Positions 1 to 7,022 of a stretch of DNA of 10,757 nt are shown one piece after another. Position 1 is the stretch's first letter. Every line of letters begins with the position of its first letter. The DNA is from an uncultured Acetatifactor sp. (GTDB lineage: Bacteria > Bacillota > Clostridia > Lachnospirales > Lachnospiraceae), in the NCBI GenBank assembly GCA_934394815.1, contig CAKRRD010000061.1:1-10757 (forward strand), written 5' to 3'. Both the position numbers and the translations under genes were made by a program. The notes beneath the pieces are model-generated. The model was not told the origin of the DNA, ran no database searches, and saw nothing but the letters and a program-made list of their open reading frames with translations.

Positions 1-1227
1 CGCCGTGAAAAATATGTTCCCAGTGGCGGCCCTGACGGTGGCGATGGTGGTCACGGCGGTGACGTGATCTTTGTTGTGGATGAGGGATTGAATACCCTGA
101 TCGATTTCCGGCACATCCGTAAATACAAGGCCGGAGACGGAGAAGAGGGCGGTAAGAAGAACTGCCGTGGCAAGGACGGAGAAGATATCATTATCAAAGT
201 CCCTGCGGGAACCGTGATCAAAGAAGCGCAGAGCGGGCAGGTAATTACGGATATGTCGGGAGACAACAAAAAAGTTGTTCTCTTAAAAGGCGGTAAGGGC
301 GGCAATGGCAACCAGCATTATGCCACCAGTACCATGCAGGCGCCGAAGTATGCACAGCCGGGGCAGGCGGCACAGGAACTGGAACTTCTGCTGGAACTGA
401 AGGTGATCGCTGATGTCGGACTGGTGGGCTTCCCCAATGTGGGTAAATCCACGTTCCTGTCCAGAGTGACCAATGCCAGACCGAAGATCGCCAATTATCA
501 TTTCACGACACTGAATCCGAATCTGGGAGTGGTGGATCTGGAAGGCACCGGCGGTTTCGTCATTGCGGATATTCCGGGACTGATCGAGGGTGCTTCCGAA
601 GGAATCGGCCTGGGACACGAGTTCCTGCGCCATATCGAACGTACCAAGGTGATCATCCATATTGTGGATGCGGCCGGTACGGAGGGAAGAGATCCCATTC
701 AGGATATCTATGCCATCAATAAGGAACTGGAAGCCTACAATCCGGAGATCGCGGCCAGACCGCAGGTGATCGCAGCCAACAAGATCGATGCCATCTATAC
801 GGAGGATGGATCGGATCCGGTAGCAGCAATCCGGGCGGAGTTCGAGCCGAAGGGCATCCGGGTATTTCCCATGTCTGCGGTAACCGGTCAGGGCGTAAAG
901 GAACTGTTGTATGAAGTGAATGATATGCTCTCTAATATTGGAGAGGAGACTACGGTCTTTACACAGGAGTACTTCCCGGAGAGCATGACGGGATCTGTGG
1001 ATGATGCTTATACTGTAACCTATGATGAAGAAGAGGACGAGTACGTGGTAGAAGGTCCCAAGATCGAGAAGATGCTGGGCTACACCAATCTGGACAGCGA
1101 AAAGGGCTTTACCTTCTTCCAGAATTTCCTGAAGGATACCGGTATTTTAGAGGAACTGGAAGCACTGGGCATCCAGGAAGGTGACACGGTACGCATGTAC
1201 GGTCTGTCCTTTGATTACTATAAGTAA
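1..1227 (+). CDS. obgE: Obg-family GTPase ObgE (5' end outside window)
   Basis: Essential ribosome-associated GTPase that acts in late 50S subunit assembly and stress signalling in the cytoplasm. The frame is open from base 1; roughly the first 35 residues of a normal Obg are missing, because the first visible residues (RREKYVPSGGPDGG) belong inside the glycine-rich Obg fold. An in-frame GTG at 64 is internal and is not the start. The G domain follows: G1 GFPNVGKS at 427-450, G3 DIPG at 568-579, G4 NKID at 778-789, and a G5-like MSAVTGQG near 870-893. A C-terminal OCT domain (about 1000-1220) ends the protein, with the typical EKGFTFFQNFLKDTGILEELEALGIQEGDTV stretch partly visible there. It is the first visible gene of an operon; yhbY starts 23 bases downstream. 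Identification is secure. Confidence 0.98.
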   Translation, partial: RREKYVPSGGPDGGDGGHGGDVIFVVDEGLNTLIDFRHIRKYKAGDGEEGGKKNCRGKDGEDIIIKVPAGTVIKEAQSGQVITDMSGDNKKVVLLKGGKGGNGNQHYATSTMQAPKYAQPGQAAQELELLLELKVIADVGLVGFPNVGKSTFLSRVTNARPKIANYHFTTLNPNLGVVDLEGTGGFVIADIPGLIEGASEGIGLGHEFLRHIERTKVIIHIVDAAGTEGRDPIQDIYAINKELEAYNPEIAARPQVIAANKIDAIYTEDGSDPVAAIRAEFEPKGIRVFPMSAVTGQGVKELLYEVNDMLSNIGEETTVFTQEYFPESMTGSVDDAYTVTYDEEEDEYVVEGPKIEKMLGYTNLDSEKGFTFFQNFLKDTGILEELEALGIQEGDTVRMYGLSFDYYK

Positions 1228-1250
1228 ACGTTTGTGAAAGGAAAAGAATT

Positions 1251-1541
1251 ATGACAAGCAAGCAGAGAGCCTATTTAATGAGCCTGGCAAGCAATCTGAA
1301 TCCTATTTTTCAGGTGGGAAAATCCAGTCTGACACCGGAACTTACGGCAGCTATCGGTGAGTCCTTTAATAATAACGAACTGATCAAGATCGGTGTCCTG
1401 AAGAACTGTTTTGACGATCCCAGAGCAATCGCGGAGATGGTGGCAGAGCGTACCCACTCTCAGGTCGTACAGGTGATCGGCAAGAAGATCGTATTATATA
1501 AGCCGGATAAGGACAAGCCGAAGATCGAACTGCCCAGATAA
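1251..1541 (+). CDS. yhbY: YhbY/YqeI-family CRM-domain RNA-binding protein
   Basis: Small 96-residue single CRM-domain protein. The family binds pre-50S ribosomal particles, so a role in ribosome assembly is expected. The sequence begins TSKQRAYLMSLASNLNPIFQVGK and contains ELIKIGVLKNC and QVVQVIGKKIVLYKP, all typical of the family (B. subtilis YqeI has the same layout). The start at 1251 is preceded by GAAAGGA at a usable distance. The loop that normally reads GxxG is GKSS here, so the second glycine is replaced. It lies between obgE and nadD on the same strand, with 45 bases before nadD, which fits cotranscription. Confidence 0.93.
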   Translation: MTSKQRAYLMSLASNLNPIFQVGKSSLTPELTAAIGESFNNNELIKIGVLKNCFDDPRAIAEMVAERTHSQVVQVIGKKIVLYKPDKDKPKIELPR

Positions 1542-1586
1542 GTACAATAACCGTTACCGATAAACTGCATGCAGGGGGAAGAAGGC

Positions 1587-2201
1587 ATGAGCAGAATAGG
1601 GATTATGGGAGGAACCTTTAATCCGATTCATACAGGGCATCTGTTGTTGGCGGAACATGCAATGGAGAGCGCCGGACTGGATGAAATCTGGATGATTCCC
1701 ACAGGATGTTCTTATCTGAAAAGAAAAGAAGGCGTTACGGTACTGCCGGCCGAGGAACGATACGAAATGGTATGCCTCGCCATTGCGGACAATGACAGAT
1801 TCCGTTGTCTGGATATGGAGGTGAAACGCCCGGGGGATTCCTACAGCTATGAGACCATGGAACAGTTGAACCGGGAGTATCCGGGAAACCGGTTTTTCTT
1901 TATCTGCGGGGCGGATTGCCTTTATGCGATGGAACACTGGAAATGTGCGGACCGCCTGTTTGCCGCCTGCGGAATTCTGGCAGCGGTACGGGGAGAAGCG
2001 GATATGGAAGGCATGCAGGAGAAAAAAAACGAATTGGAAGAGCGGTTCGGGGCACAGATCCGGCTGCTTCCGTTTCGACGTATTGAGATCTCTTCTTCGG
2101 AAATACGACAAAGACGAAAAGAAGGTCTTTCCGTGCGTTACCTGGTGCCGGAGAATGTGAGAAAATATATGGAAGTAAAGGGGCTTTATCGGGATGAGTG
2201 A
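1587..2201 (+). CDS. nadD: Nicotinate-nucleotide adenylyltransferase NadD
   Basis: Joins ATP and nicotinate mononucleotide to make deamido-NAD+, a cytoplasmic step of NAD synthesis. The product is 204 residues, normal for NadD. The nucleotidyltransferase signature GGTFNPIHTGH sits at residues 8-18 and the second signature ISSSEIR at 168-174. I place the start at 1587 (MSRIGIMGG) because AGGGGGAAGAAGG lies just upstream. An in-frame ATG at 1569 would add six residues and would itself lack a ribosome binding site. The gene overlaps yqeK by 8 bases, a sign of translational coupling. The nadD–yqeK–rsfS order is conserved in Firmicutes. Confidence 0.96.
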   Translation: MSRIGIMGGTFNPIHTGHLLLAEHAMESAGLDEIWMIPTGCSYLKRKEGVTVLPAEERYEMVCLAIADNDRFRCLDMEVKRPGDSYSYETMEQLNREYPGNRFFFICGADCLYAMEHWKCADRLFAACGILAAVRGEADMEGMQEKKNELEERFGAQIRLLPFRRIEISSSEIRQRRKEGLSVRYLVPENVRKYMEVKGLYRDE

Positions 2202-2790
2202 TATTTTAAAAGAGCTGACCAAAGAAATGGAAAAGGTACAGAGTCCGAAACGGATGCTTCATACGGCCGGAGTGGAATTCACGGCGGCAGCATTGGCCAT
2301 GACCTACGGTGCGGATGTGGAGAAGGCACAGATTGCCGGGCTGCTTCATGACTGCGCCAAGAGCATGGCTGAGGATAAATTATTGGCTGCCTGTGAGAAG
2401 TACAATATTCCGGTAACGGATGTAGAACGGCGCAATCCGAAGCTTTTGCATGCAAAGGTGGGAAGCTGTCTGGCTGAGAAGAAATACAAGATCACAGATC
2501 CGGAGATTCTGAGTGCAATTAAGTATCATACTACGGGAAAACCGGATATGACATTGATGGAAAAGATCATTTTTACGTCAGATTATATTGAGCCCGGAAG
2601 AACGGAAGCACCGAATCTGGATGAAATCCGGAAAATGGCCTTTCGGAACCATTTGGACGAAGCGGTGGAAAAGATTCTGGCAGATACTCTGGAATATCTG
2701 AGGTCCGGAGACGGCGAAATGGATCCCATGACGGAGGAAACTTATCAATATTATAAGAAGCATAATGAGAAGAAAAAAAGCGAGGAGTAA
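2194..2790 (+). CDS. yqeK: YqeK HD-domain phosphohydrolase (likely Ap4A hydrolase)
   Basis: A 198-residue HD-superfamily protein. Characterised YqeK proteins of Gram-positive bacteria split diadenosine tetraphosphate symmetrically to two ADP, which removes an alarmone-like nucleotide. The metal-binding pattern is visible: His23, the HD pair His52-Asp53 in LLHDCAK, His86, His112 (IKYHTTG) and Asp130 (TSDYIEPGR). The start overlaps the 3' end of nadD and is preceded by AAAGGGG at 2177-2183. Only two bases separate its stop from rsfS. The C-terminus is charged and lysine-rich (KKHNEKKKSEE). The family call is firm; the substrate is inferred from the family. Confidence 0.93.
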   Translation: MSDILKELTKEMEKVQSPKRMLHTAGVEFTAAALAMTYGADVEKAQIAGLLHDCAKSMAEDKLLAACEKYNIPVTDVERRNPKLLHAKVGSCLAEKKYKITDPEILSAIKYHTTGKPDMTLMEKIIFTSDYIEPGRTEAPNLDEIRKMAFRNHLDEAVEKILADTLEYLRSGDGEMDPMTEETYQYYKKHNEKKKSEE

Positions 2791-2792
2791 GT

Positions 2793-3152
2793 ATGAGCGA
2801 AGAATCCAGAAAAATGGCAAAGCTTGCCGTAGAGGCATTGGAAGATAAAAAGGCAGAAGATATTAAAGTAATAGACATCAGTCAGGTGTCTGTCATTGCA
2901 GATTATTTCATTATTGCGGGAGGTAATAATTCCAGTCAGATCCAGGCGCTGTGCGATAACGTGGAGGAGAAGCTGGGAAGAGCCGGTTTTCCTGCCAGAC
3001 AGACGGAAGGATACGAGACCGCTAACTGGGTTCTTCTGGATTTCGGTGACGTGATCGTGCATGTCTTTGACAAGGAAAACCGTCTGCTCTATGATCTGGA
3101 GCGCATCTGGAGAGATGGCGTGCAGATCCCGGCAGAAGAACTTTCATATTAA
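2793..3152 (+). CDS. rsfS: Ribosomal silencing factor RsfS
   Basis: RsfS (RsfA/YbeB/Iojap family) binds ribosomal protein uL14 on the 50S subunit and blocks subunit joining when nutrients are short. The protein is 119 residues, the usual length. Family hallmarks are visible: DIKVIDISQVSVIADYFIIAGG, SSQIQALCDNVEEKL, and the C-terminal NWVLLDFGDVIVHVFDKENRLLYDLERIW. A GAGGAG ribosome binding site lies at the end of yqeK. It is the last gene of the obgE operon in this window. Its TAA stop is part of a TTAA palindrome whose complementary TAA ends the convergent DUF378 gene. Confidence 0.96.
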   Translation: MSEESRKMAKLAVEALEDKKAEDIKVIDISQVSVIADYFIIAGGNNSSQIQALCDNVEEKLGRAGFPARQTEGYETANWVLLDFGDVIVHVFDKENRLLYDLERIWRDGVQIPAEELSY

Positions 3153-3358
3153 GCCGGATTGTCTCCCAGATGGAGAAAGAAACTGATGAGATAGAGGCCG
3201 CAGATACCTACCAGCACGTATACGATCCTGGAGAGCCAGGACATATCACCGAACAGAAATGCCACAAGGTCGAAACGGAACAGTCCGATCAGTCCCCAGT
3301 TCACGGCACCGATGATAGCTATGGTGAGAGCGGTTCCGTCCAAATATTTATTACCCAT
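3149..3358 (-). CDS. DUF378 family small membrane protein
   Basis: A 69-residue protein with two hydrophobic helices (about residues 10-30 and 42-62) and the DUF378 pattern: ALTIAIIGAVNWGLIGLFRFDLVAFLFG, then SRIVYVLVGICGLYLI. Members are found in many bacteria (B. subtilis YuzA is one) and have no established function; an inner-membrane location is inferred. On the minus strand its ATG follows AAGGAG (plus positions 3364-3369) by five bases, which supports translation. It converges on rsfS, overlapping it by four bases through the stop codons. A plausible promoter lies at 3434-3462. Confidence 0.9.
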   Translation of the reverse strand: MGNKYLDGTALTIAIIGAVNWGLIGLFRFDLVAFLFGDMSWLSRIVYVLVGICGLYLISFFLHLGDNPA

Positions 3359-3373
3359 AAAATCTCCTTATCC

Positions 3374-3420
3374 TGTCTGTGTGGAATCCGAAAAGTGATC
3401 CTATGCAGACATTTTTTTTT
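3374..3420 (+). terminator. Intrinsic terminator for the rsfS operon, inside the DUF378 leader
   Basis: TGTCTG at 3374-3379 pairs with CAGACA at 3406-3411. An inner stem GGA(A)TC/GATCC (3383-3388 with 3397-3401) extends it, and nine T residues (3412-3420) follow. This orientation ends plus-strand transcription, so the rsfS transcript would run antisense across all of DUF378 before stopping here. No terminator is seen closer to the rsfS stop. On the minus strand the same bases lie in the DUF378 5' leader, just before its ribosome binding site. Confidence 0.7.
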
Positions 3421-3433
3421 GAAGTTTCTATTA

Positions 3434-3462
3434 ATAATAGTTTCGGTGATAGTATCTGTCGA
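3434..3462 (-). promoter_or_regulatory. Candidate sigma-A promoter for DUF378
   Basis: Read on the minus strand, a -35 of TCGACA (plus 3457-3462) and a -10 of TATTAT (plus 3434-3439) are separated by 17 bases. Transcription would start near 3427 and give a leader of about 70 bases that contains the hairpin at 3374-3411. This is prediction from sequence only. Confidence 0.5.
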
Positions 3463-3551
3463 AGCCAAGAAAATATACCTTTTTTAAACAAAAATTATTT
3501 CTCTTGATCTATTTTAATGTTATAAAACATCAAATAGGAAAATAAAAGCCA

Positions 3552-3580
3552 TTGACAAACGAAAATGAAGCGTGTAATAT
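3552..3580 (+). promoter_or_regulatory. Sigma-A promoter of the liv operon
   Basis: A consensus -35 TTGACA (3552-3557) and a -10 TAATAT (3575-3580) are separated by 17 bases. Transcription is expected to begin near 3587, giving a leader of roughly 54 bases before livJ. A large inverted repeat starts inside the -10 box, so this promoter is probably controlled by a DNA-binding protein. Confidence 0.82.
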
Positions 3581-3615
3581 ACAAAAATAACAATTATGCA
3601 TTGTATTTTTGTATA
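3578..3615. promoter_or_regulatory. Inverted repeat over the liv -10 and start site (candidate operator)
   Basis: TATACAAAAATA at 3578-3589 is exactly complementary to TATTTTTGTATA at 3604-3615. CAAT (3591-3594) and ATTG (3600-3603) extend the symmetry after a one-base bulge. It overlaps the -10 box and the predicted start site, and most of the left arm would not be in the transcript. An operator is therefore more likely than an RNA hairpin. The half-sites resemble the TTGTATAC type bound by some GntR-family regulators, but the regulator is unknown. Confidence 0.6.
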
Positions 3616-3640
3616 CATTGTTAAAAAGGAGGAAAATATT

Positions 3641-4858
3641 ATGAAGAAATTCAACAAGTTTTTAAGTGTTGCTGTAGCATCCGCTATGGTAATGTCAATG
3701 GCCGGCTGTGGTAACGCAGACAACGGTTCTGTTGCAACCGGTACGAATGCAGCAACCGAGAGCGCAGCAGCTGACAACGGCGCAGCAAGCGGCAGCGTAT
3801 TTAAGATCGGCGGTATCGGACCCACTACCGGAGGTGCAGCAGTTTACGGCCTGGCAGTACAGCATGGTGCAGAGATCGCAGTAGAAGAGATCAATGCAGC
3901 CGGCGGTATCAACGGTTATCAGGTAGAGTTCAAGTTCCAGGATGACGAGGCAGATGCCGAGAAGTCCGTAAATGCTTACAATGCATTAAAGGACTGGGGG
4001 GCACAGATTATTGATGGTTCTACTACCAGTGGTGCCTGTATCGCAGTTACCGATAAGACCAAGGAAGATAATATGTTCCAGATTACTCCGTCCGGATCTG
4101 CTGTAGAGTGTGTTCAGTATGATAACAACTTCCGTGTATGCTTCTCAGATCCTAACCAGGGTCTTGCATCCGCACAGTACATCGGTGAGAATGGACTGGC
4201 TGAGAAGGTTGCAGTTATTTATGACAGTTCCGATGTATATTCTTCCGGTATTTATGAGAAGTTCGCAAAAGAAGCTGAGAATCAGCCCTTTGAAGTAGTA
4301 GCTGCAGAAGCATTTACCGCTGATAACAAGACCGATTTCTCCGTGCAGTTACAGAAGGCAAAGGATGCCGGTGCTGATATGGTATTCCTGCCTATCTACT
4401 ATCAGGAATCCGCACTGATCCTGACGCAGGCCGCTGGTATGGGCTATGCTCCCAAGTGGTTCTCCTGCGACGGTATGGATGGTATCCTTGGTGGTGTAGA
4501 TAACTTCGATGTATCTCTGACCGAGGGCGTTATGCTGTTAACTCCTTTCGCAGCAGATGCAACGGACGACCTGACCCAGTCCTTCGTTTCCAAGTACAAG
4601 GAAAAATACGGTGAGACTCCCAACCAGTTCGCAGCAGACAGTTATGATGCCATCTATGTGATCAAGGCTGCCATCGAGAAGAGTGGTGTTACACCGGATA
4701 TGAGTGTTTCTGATATTTGTGACGGCATGAAGGCTGCCATGACTGAGATCTCCGTAGATGGTCTGACCGGTAACGGCATGACCTGGACTGCAGACGGCGA
4801 GGCTAACAAGGCTCCTAAGGCTGTTGTGATCGAGAATGGTGCTTATAAGGCTATGTAA
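3641..4858 (+). CDS. livJ: Liv-type ABC transporter substrate-binding lipoprotein
   Basis: A 405-residue extracellular binding protein of the LivJ/LivK type (Peripla_BP_6 fold), expected to capture branched-chain amino acids or related amino acids or amides for the importer encoded downstream. Residues 1-22 form a lipoprotein signal peptide (MKKFNKFLSVAVASAMVMSMAG) with Cys23 as the lipidation site. A low-complexity Ala/Asn/Thr/Ser linker (24-51) leads to the ligand-binding fold, which opens FKIGGIGPTTGGAAVYG and continues EIAVEEINAAGGINGYQVEFKFQDDEAD. The start is 3641, set by AAAGGAGG at 3625-3632; an in-frame ATG at 3596 lies inside the operator-like repeat and would spoil the signal peptide. 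A hairpin after the stop codon may make this gene more strongly expressed than the permease genes. Exact substrate is not readable from sequence. Confidence 0.93.
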   Translation: MKKFNKFLSVAVASAMVMSMAGCGNADNGSVATGTNAATESAAADNGAASGSVFKIGGIGPTTGGAAVYGLAVQHGAEIAVEEINAAGGINGYQVEFKFQDDEADAEKSVNAYNALKDWGAQIIDGSTTSGACIAVTDKTKEDNMFQITPSGSAVECVQYDNNFRVCFSDPNQGLASAQYIGENGLAEKVAVIYDSSDVYSSGIYEKFAKEAENQPFEVVAAEAFTADNKTDFSVQLQKAKDAGADMVFLPIYYQESALILTQAAGMGYAPKWFSCDGMDGILGGVDNFDVSLTEGVMLLTPFAADATDDLTQSFVSKYKEKYGETPNQFAADSYDAIYVIKAAIEKSGVTPDMSVSDICDGMKAAMTEISVDGLTGNGMTWTADGEANKAPKAVVIENGAYKAM

Positions 4859-4878
4859 TTAGCTTTTCGAAAGTTTCC

Positions 4879-4908
4879 AAAGAGGGTTACCGCAGGGTAG
4901 CCCTCTTT
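4879..4908 (+). terminator. Attenuator-like hairpin between livJ and livH
   Basis: Thirteen paired positions, AAAGAGGGTTACC (4879-4891) with GGTAGCCCTCTTT (4896-4908), including one G-T wobble, close a four-base loop GCAG. The bases after it (GCTTGTAC) are a poor T tract, so partial termination or protection of the livJ mRNA 3' end is more likely than a full stop. Such hairpins are common after binding-protein genes in ABC operons. Confidence 0.7.
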
Positions 4909-4924
4909 GCTTGTACAGGAATGG

Positions 4925-4953
4925 TTGCTATTCCCGACGGGTTCTGTTATACT
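4925..4953 (+). promoter_or_regulatory. Internal extended -10 promoter before livH
   Basis: TTGCTA (4925-4930) and TATACT (4948-4953) are separated by 17 bases, and TGT directly precedes the -10 (extended -10 form). Transcription would start near 4960, leaving an AT-rich leader of about 78 bases before livH. It would allow livHMGF to be made without livJ. Confidence 0.6.
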
Positions 4954-5037
4954 TGTTTTTGAGTTTACTTTATAATTATTTTATAAAAACGAAAAGTTAA
5001 AAAGATTTGTGCGTTCGCATGAATGGAGGTAGTTCAC

Positions 5038-5922
5038 ATGAGTTTTATCAGTTATCTGATCAACGGTATCAGCCTTGGAAGTGTCTATGCGCTGATCGCA
5101 TTAGGCTATACCATGGTATACGGGATTGCCAAAATGCTGAATTTCGCACATGGTGATGTCATTATGGTCGGTGCATTTATTACTTATACAATGTGCAGTA
5201 CCATGGGACTTTCTCCTGTGATCGGTGTCCTGACGGCCGTTGTTGCCTGCACCCTGTTGGGAATGGCTATTGAAAAGGTGGCTTACAAGCCTCTCAGAAA
5301 GGCAGCTTCCCCGTTGGCGGTTCTGATCACCGCCATCGGTGTCAGCTATCTGCTGCAGAATGTAGCTCTTTTGATCTTCGGAGCAAATGCCAAGGCATTT
5401 ACCTCTGTTGTATCTGTTCCGGCGGTAAAGCTGGCAGACGGACAGATCAATATTACCGGAGAGACGGTTGTGACGATCTTGACCTGTCTGGTCATTATGG
5501 CAGGACTGATGCTTTTTATCAACAAGACGAAAGCAGGTCAGGCAATGTTAGCAGTATCCGAAGATAAGGGTGCGGCACAGCTGATGGGTATCAACGTGGA
5601 CGGAACCATTGCACTTACCTTTGCTATCGGATCCGGTCTGGCTGCGGTAGCCGGCGTGCTGTTATGTTCCGCATATCCTTCCCTGACCCCCTACACCGGC
5701 TCCATGCCAGGTATCAAAGCTTTCGTAGCGGCTGTATTCGGTGGTATCGGATCTATTCCCGGTGCTCTGGTGGGCGGTATTCTGCTTGGCATTATTGAGA
5801 TCTTCGGCAAAGCCTATATTTCTTCCCAGATGGCGGATGCAATCGTGTTCGCAGTGCTGATCGTCGTGCTTCTGGTAAAACCTGCCGGACTGTTTGGCAA
5901 GAATATTCAGGAAAAAGTATAA
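5038..5922 (+). CDS. livH: Liv-type ABC transporter permease LivH
   Basis: First membrane subunit of the amino acid importer, 294 residues and almost wholly hydrophobic, with about eight predicted membrane helices. It opens MSFISYLINGISLGSVYALIALGYTMVYG followed by MLNFAHGDVIMVGAF, the hallmark of the LivH branch. The conserved cytoplasmic loop GQAMLAVSEDKGAAQLMGINVDGT contacts the ATPases. The start at 5038 is chosen because TGGAGGT (5024-5030) is 7 bases upstream; an in-frame ATG at 5023 overlaps that site. It is followed after 21 bases by livM. It lies behind the attenuator-like hairpin and the internal promoter. Confidence 0.95.
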   Translation: MSFISYLINGISLGSVYALIALGYTMVYGIAKMLNFAHGDVIMVGAFITYTMCSTMGLSPVIGVLTAVVACTLLGMAIEKVAYKPLRKAASPLAVLITAIGVSYLLQNVALLIFGANAKAFTSVVSVPAVKLADGQINITGETVVTILTCLVIMAGLMLFINKTKAGQAMLAVSEDKGAAQLMGINVDGTIALTFAIGSGLAAVAGVLLCSAYPSLTPYTGSMPGIKAFVAAVFGGIGSIPGALVGGILLGIIEIFGKAYISSQMADAIVFAVLIVVLLVKPAGLFGKNIQEKV

Positions 5923-5943
5923 GGGAAGAGGCAGGTGTATAAT

Positions 5944-7020
5944 ATGAAGAAATTATCGAATAAGAAAATGAATAAAACCTTCCGGGATAACCTTATTACA
6001 TATGGCATGGTGATTGCTGCATATGTGATCATGCAGATTCTGGTATCCACCGGAAGTGTGAGCAGCCTGATCCAGGGACTTCTGGTTCCTCTGTGTACTT
6101 ATGCGATTCTGGCAGTCTCCCTGAACCTGACCGTAGGCATTCTGGGTGAGTTGAGCCTTGGTCATGCCGGATTTATGTGTATCGGTGCGTTTACCAGTGC
6201 ATTTTTCTCCAAGGTAATGGCGAACAGTGGAATGCCTTCCGGCCTTCGCTTTTTCATTGCAATTCTGATCGGTGCTTTTTTTGCCGGTGTTTTCGGTCTG
6301 CTGATCGGTATTCCCGTACTGCGTCTGAAAGGTGATTATCTGGCTATCGTAACGCTGGCTTTTGGTGAGATCATCAAGAATCTGGTAAATATTCTGTTTG
6401 TAGGCCGGGATGAGAACGGGTTCCATATTTCCTTTACGAATACCATGGATCTGAACATGGCTGAGGACGGAGACGTTATTATCAAGGGTGCACAGGGGAT
6501 TACCGGAACTCCTCATGATTCCAGCTTTACCATCGGTATTGTATTATTGCTGATTACGTTGTTCATTGTACTGAACCTGATCCATTCCAGAGACGGCCGT
6601 GCTATCATGGCCATCCGTGACAATACCATTGCGGCAGAATCCGCAGGTATCCATATTACCAAATATAAGCTGATGGCTTTCTCCATTTCTGCAGCACTGG
6701 CAGGTGTGGCAGGCGTACTGTACGCACATAATCTGTCAACTCTGACCGCATTGCCCAAGAACTTCGGCTACAACATGTCCATTATGATCCTGGTATTCGT
6801 GGTACTGGGCGGTATCGGCAATATCCGCGGTTCCATTATCGCGGCTGTCATTCTGACACTGTTACCGGAGCTGCTGCGTGGCCTGAACGATTATCGTATG
6901 CTGATCTATTCCATCGTATTGATCGTAATGATGCTGTTCAACTGGGCTCCGAAATGTATCGAGTGGAGAGAAAAAGTGGCAGCCAGATTTAAGAAGTCTG
7001 TAAAAAAGGAGGCTGAATAA
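5944..7020 (+). CDS. livM: Liv-type ABC transporter permease LivM
   Basis: Second membrane subunit, 358 residues, forming the heterodimeric channel with LivH. A short basic N-terminus (MKKLSNKKMNK) precedes the first helix. LivM marks are LSLNLTVGILGELSLGHAGFMCIGAF, the PVLRLKGDYLAIVTLAFGEIIKNL segment, and the coupling loop GRAIMAIRDNTIAAESAGIHITKYKL. The C-terminus is basic (REKVAARFKKSVKKEAE). I use the ATG at 5944, placed 8 bases after AGGCAGG; an in-frame GTG at 5935 is within that purine stretch and less likely. Its 3' end contains the AAGGAGG that serves livG. Confidence 0.95.
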   Translation: MKKLSNKKMNKTFRDNLITYGMVIAAYVIMQILVSTGSVSSLIQGLLVPLCTYAILAVSLNLTVGILGELSLGHAGFMCIGAFTSAFFSKVMANSGMPSGLRFFIAILIGAFFAGVFGLLIGIPVLRLKGDYLAIVTLAFGEIIKNLVNILFVGRDENGFHISFTNTMDLNMAEDGDVIIKGAQGITGTPHDSSFTIGIVLLLITLFIVLNLIHSRDGRAIMAIRDNTIAAESAGIHITKYKLMAFSISAALAGVAGVLYAHNLSTLTALPKNFGYNMSIMILVFVVLGGIGNIRGSIIAAVILTLLPELLRGLNDYRMLIYSIVLIVMMLFNWAPKCIEWREKVAARFKKSVKKEAE

Positions 7021-7022
7021 TC

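Larger units (their letters stand above)
3359..3640. other. Intergenic region between DUF378 and livJ
   Basis: A 282-base AT-rich region without a gene. From left to right it holds the DUF378 ribosome binding site, the rsfS-operon terminator hairpin, the DUF378 promoter on the minus strand, about 85 bases of AT-rich sequence (3463-3550) in which I see no defined signal, the liv promoter, the inverted repeat at 3578-3615, and the livJ ribosome binding site. Confidence 0.7.

Noticed and set aside
1554..2222. Open frame of 222 codons on the minus strand
   Set aside because: It is the shadow of nadD, which has clear catalytic motifs on the plus strand.
3170..3487. Open frame of 105 codons on the plus strand
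   Set aside because: It is antisense to DUF378, has no ribosome binding site, runs through the terminator, and its translation has no recognisable pattern.
3596..3640. Upstream in-frame ATG that would add 15 residues to LivJ
   Set aside because: It falls inside the operator-like palindrome, lacks a ribosome binding site, and would put charged residues before the lipoprotein signal peptide; the ATG at 3641 has AAAGGAGG at the right distance.
4970..4986. AT-rich palindrome TTTATAA/TTATAAA before livH
   Set aside because: Pure A/T symmetry in an AT-rich leader is likely by chance; no GC pairs and no known motif.
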